7,917 bases of DNA from Coriobacteriaceae bacterium. Its GTDB lineage: Bacteria > Actinomycetota > Coriobacteriia > Coriobacteriales > QAMH01. Both the position numbers and the translations under genes were made by a program. The stretch is from NCBI GenBank assembly GCA_004553405.1, contig SFLO01000026.1, positions 1-7,917 on the forward strand, written 5' to 3'. Below the pieces are notes generated by a model that made no database searches, was not told the origin of the DNA, and saw nothing but the letters and a program-made list of their open reading frames with translations. Each line of letters opens with the position of its first letter. Position 1 is the first letter of the stretch. Shown here piece by piece: positions 6,376-7,917 of this stretch.

Positions 6376-6381
6376 TACACT
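6376..6381 (+). promoter_or_regulatory. Candidate -10 box upstream of the histidine kinase
   Basis: TACACT at 6376-6381 is a good -10-like hexamer in a locally less GC-rich patch (GGCATTACACTGCTTG). The expected -35 position (about 6353-6358) reads GGCCCG, so the promoter would be weak or activator-dependent. Transcription would begin near 6388, inside the hairpin at 6386-6412. Confidence 0.3.
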
Positions 6382-6385
6382 GCTT

Positions 6386-6420
6386 GGGAGCGAGGCGGAC
6401 GGCCCCGCTCCCTTTGGTTT
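6386..6420 (+). terminator. Probable rho-independent terminator after the glycosyltransferase gene (or leader hairpin of the kinase)
   Basis: GGGAGCG (6386-6392) pairs perfectly with CGCTCCC (6406-6412). GG (6394-6395) can extend the stem against CC (6404-6405) past a bulged A. The broken T run TTTGGTTT (6413-6420) follows. It is 42 bases beyond the glycosyltransferase stop and 40 bases before the kinase start. Confidence 0.55.
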
Positions 6421-6460
6421 GCATGCGCGGGTGCCTTTAGGCCGGCAGGGAGGTACGTCG

Positions 6461-7810
6461 ATGGAGAGAGATCCCAAGAAACTCGTTGGCGTGGGGGTCC
6501 TGCTCGTCACCTACGCGATCCTCAGCGTCATCGCCGTGTACTGCGTCTTCTTCTCGAGCAGCGCGGCGTCGCCCGCCGTGGGCGTGGCTGCCATCATCGG
6601 CATGGCCGCGCTGAGCCTGGTGGCGCTGGTGGTCTCCGGCCAGGACATCCACGTGCGCGCCAACACCAATAACCGCACCCTGGACCTCGCCAGCCAGACC
6701 GTCACCTTCATGAGGGAGGGGCTTTCGCAGGAGTCCGCCCAGGCGGTGTGCGACCTGCTGCTCACGGCCGTCACGGCTTGCAGCGTGGCCATCACGGACC
6801 GCACCCAGATCCTGGGCTTTTCCGGCGTCGACCGCAAGAACCACGAGCAGGGGACTCCCATCCAGACCGTCGTCACGCTCGACACCCTCGAAGACGGCCA
6901 GACCCGCGTCGTCGAGACCGCCAACGCCCTGGGCTTCAAGGGAGACGGCGCCAAGATCAAGGGCGCCATCATCGTCCCGCTCGTGGTGCGCGAGAACATC
7001 GTGGGCACCCTCAAGTTCTACTACACGTCGGCCTCGCGCATGGACGAGGACCAGCTCGCCATGGCCGAGGGCTTTGCGCAGCTGCTCTCGACCCAGCTGT
7101 CCCTGAGCTACCTCGAGCAGCAGGCGGAGCTCGCCGCACGCATGGAGCTCAAGGCCCTGCAGGCCCAGATCAACCCGCACTTCCTCTTCAACACCATCAA
7201 CACCATCGCCAGCTACACGCGCACGGACCCCACCAAGGCGCGCACCATGCTGAGGGAGTTCGCCGTGTACTACCGCCGCCTGCTCGAGAACAGCGAGGAC
7301 CTCATCCCGCTTGCCAGCGAGATCGAGCAGACCGAGCGCTACCTGATGTTCCAGCGCGCGCGCTTTGGCGAGGACTCCGTCCAGATGCAGATCAGCGACC
7401 TGGGTGAGCTCGGCGAGCTGCGCGTGCCGGCCTTCATCCTGCAGCCCCTGGTCGAAAACGCCGTGGGACATGGGCGCCGCCCGGACGGCAGCACCCTGCA
7501 CATCGCGGTGACGGTGAAGCCCGTGGGCGACGACGCCGTCATCAGCGTCACAGACGACGGCGTGGGCATCCCCCCGGAGCGCCTGGCGACGGTGGTCGAC
7601 GGCGGCTCGAAGACCGGCATGGGCATCGCCCTCAAGAACGTGAACGCCCGCCTCAGGGGCTACTTCGGCAGCCTCAGCGGCCTGAGCATACAGAGCGTGG
7701 AGGGCGAGGGCACCACGGTGGTGCTCCTGCTCAGCGAGGCGCTTGCCGCACCCGAGCAAGAGGCCGAGGAGCTCTCCAAGGGCGACCTCGACAAGCTGCT
7801 CGAGGGCTGA
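6461..7810 (+). CDS. LytS/BtsS-type sensor histidine kinase with GAF domain
   Basis: Membrane-bound sensor kinase of 449 residues. Two hydrophobic segments lie at about 8-30 and 38-60. A GAF domain follows at about 75-215, containing ACSVAITDRTQILGF and the loop DRKNHEQGTPIQT, close to the cytoplasmic GAF of LytS/YehU-type kinases. The His_kinase (PF06580-type) motif ALQAQINPHFLFNTINTI is at 232-249 with phospho-acceptor His240. A HATPase domain follows, with N box LQPLVENAVGHG (Asn333), G1 box TDDGVGIP (364-371) and G2 box GMGIALKNVNARL (386-398). All catalytic elements are present. The usual five-to-six-helix LytS membrane sensor is replaced by a two-helix anchor. The C-terminus is acidic (430-449). 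The start at 6461 follows AGGGAGGT (6447-6454) at good spacing. Such kinases normally signal to a LytTR-domain response regulator, but none lies between here and the window end. The ligand is unknown. Confidence 0.93.
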   Translation: MERDPKKLVGVGVLLVTYAILSVIAVYCVFFSSSAASPAVGVAAIIGMAALSLVALVVSGQDIHVRANTNNRTLDLASQTVTFMREGLSQESAQAVCDLLLTAVTACSVAITDRTQILGFSGVDRKNHEQGTPIQTVVTLDTLEDGQTRVVETANALGFKGDGAKIKGAIIVPLVVRENIVGTLKFYYTSASRMDEDQLAMAEGFAQLLSTQLSLSYLEQQAELAARMELKALQAQINPHFLFNTINTIASYTRTDPTKARTMLREFAVYYRRLLENSEDLIPLASEIEQTERYLMFQRARFGEDSVQMQISDLGELGELRVPAFILQPLVENAVGHGRRPDGSTLHIAVTVKPVGDDAVISVTDDGVGIPPERLATVVDGGSKTGMGIALKNVNARLRGYFGSLSGLSIQSVEGEGTTVVLLLSEALAAPEQEAEELSKGDLDKLLEG

Positions 7811-7812
7811 CA

Positions 7813-7855
7813 CCCCGCACGCGCCGCCGCATCTGCCGGCTGGCGCGGGGCTTTT
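7813..7855 (+). terminator. Rho-independent terminator after the histidine kinase gene
   Basis: CCCC (7813-7816) plus GCGCC (7821-7825) can pair with GGCGC plus GGGG (7842-7850), leaving a four-base bulge. Alternatively, CCCCGC (7813-7818) pairs directly with GCGGGG (7845-7850). C and four T (7851-7855) follow. It begins two bases past the stop codon and likely ends the kinase transcript. Confidence 0.72.
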
Positions 7856-7870
7856 CCGCAGTACGGGTAG

Positions 7871-7897
7871 CTTTCATTGGGGCCTCTTCCCTGAAAG
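7871..7897 (+). repeat. Imperfect inverted repeat near the window end
   Basis: CTTTCA (7871-7876) and TGAAAG (7892-7897) are perfect inverted repeats, and GGG (7879-7881) can pair with CCC (7889-7891) inside them. It lies beyond the kinase terminator in a patch of lower GC, so it may be an operator or the leader of a following gene outside the window. No start codon with a ribosome binding site is visible in the remaining 20 bases. Confidence 0.35.
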
Positions 7898-7917
7898 AGA
7901 CACGGCAGGTGTTATCA

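Noticed and set aside
6437..7813. Long open frame on the minus strand (about 458 codons) opposite the histidine kinase
   Set aside because: It mirrors the kinase gene almost exactly, has biased composition (His/Glu/Leu/Val/Ala-rich) and no recognisable motif.

Overview
This is a GC-rich, tightly packed stretch of bacterial chromosome with six genes, all on the + strand. The strong G/C bias at third codon positions, AGGAGG-type ribosome binding sites, a Bacillus-like QueF, and YtxH and PRC-barrel proteins with long alanine-rich tails suggest a high-GC Gram-positive lineage. My best guess is the Coriobacteriia (Olsenella/Atopobium/Collinsella-like). That is an inference from style and family content, not from a marker gene. 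I see no tRNA, rRNA, CRISPR array, insertion sequence or phage gene.

Layout. 1-474: 3' part of queF (7-cyano-7-deazaguanine reductase, queuosine pathway), cut only by the window edge. 475-646: spacer with a probable promoter. 647-1243: a 198-residue protein of unknown function, followed by a strong intrinsic terminator at 1271-1308. 1426-1929: a small YtxH-family protein, followed by a second terminator at 1963-1994. 2029-3033 and 3033-4982: a PRC-barrel protein and ribonuclease R, overlapping by one base (TAATG) and so probably translationally coupled. 5093-6343: an unassigned GT-A-fold (family 2-like) glycosyltransferase with a structured upstream leader. 6461-7810: a LytS/BtsS-type sensor histidine kinase with two membrane segments and a GAF domain, followed by a terminator at 7813-7855. 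The last ~60 bases hold only an imperfect inverted repeat.

How the genes relate. The window is mostly housekeeping and regulation: tRNA modification (queF), RNA decay (rnr), probable envelope or stress proteins (YtxH, PRC-barrel), glycan transfer and signalling. Terminators split it into short transcription units. The only tightly linked pair is PRC-barrel/rnr. This is notable because PRC-barrel domains also occur in RNA-metabolism proteins such as RimM. The sensor kinase has no response regulator inside the window and is closed off by its own terminator.

I found no convincing new defence or mobile system. The points most worth a second look are the PRC-barrel/RNase R coupling, the minimal RNase R, the unassigned glycosyltransferase with an unusual N-terminal loop, the short-anchored LytS-like kinase, and the orphan 198-residue protein.
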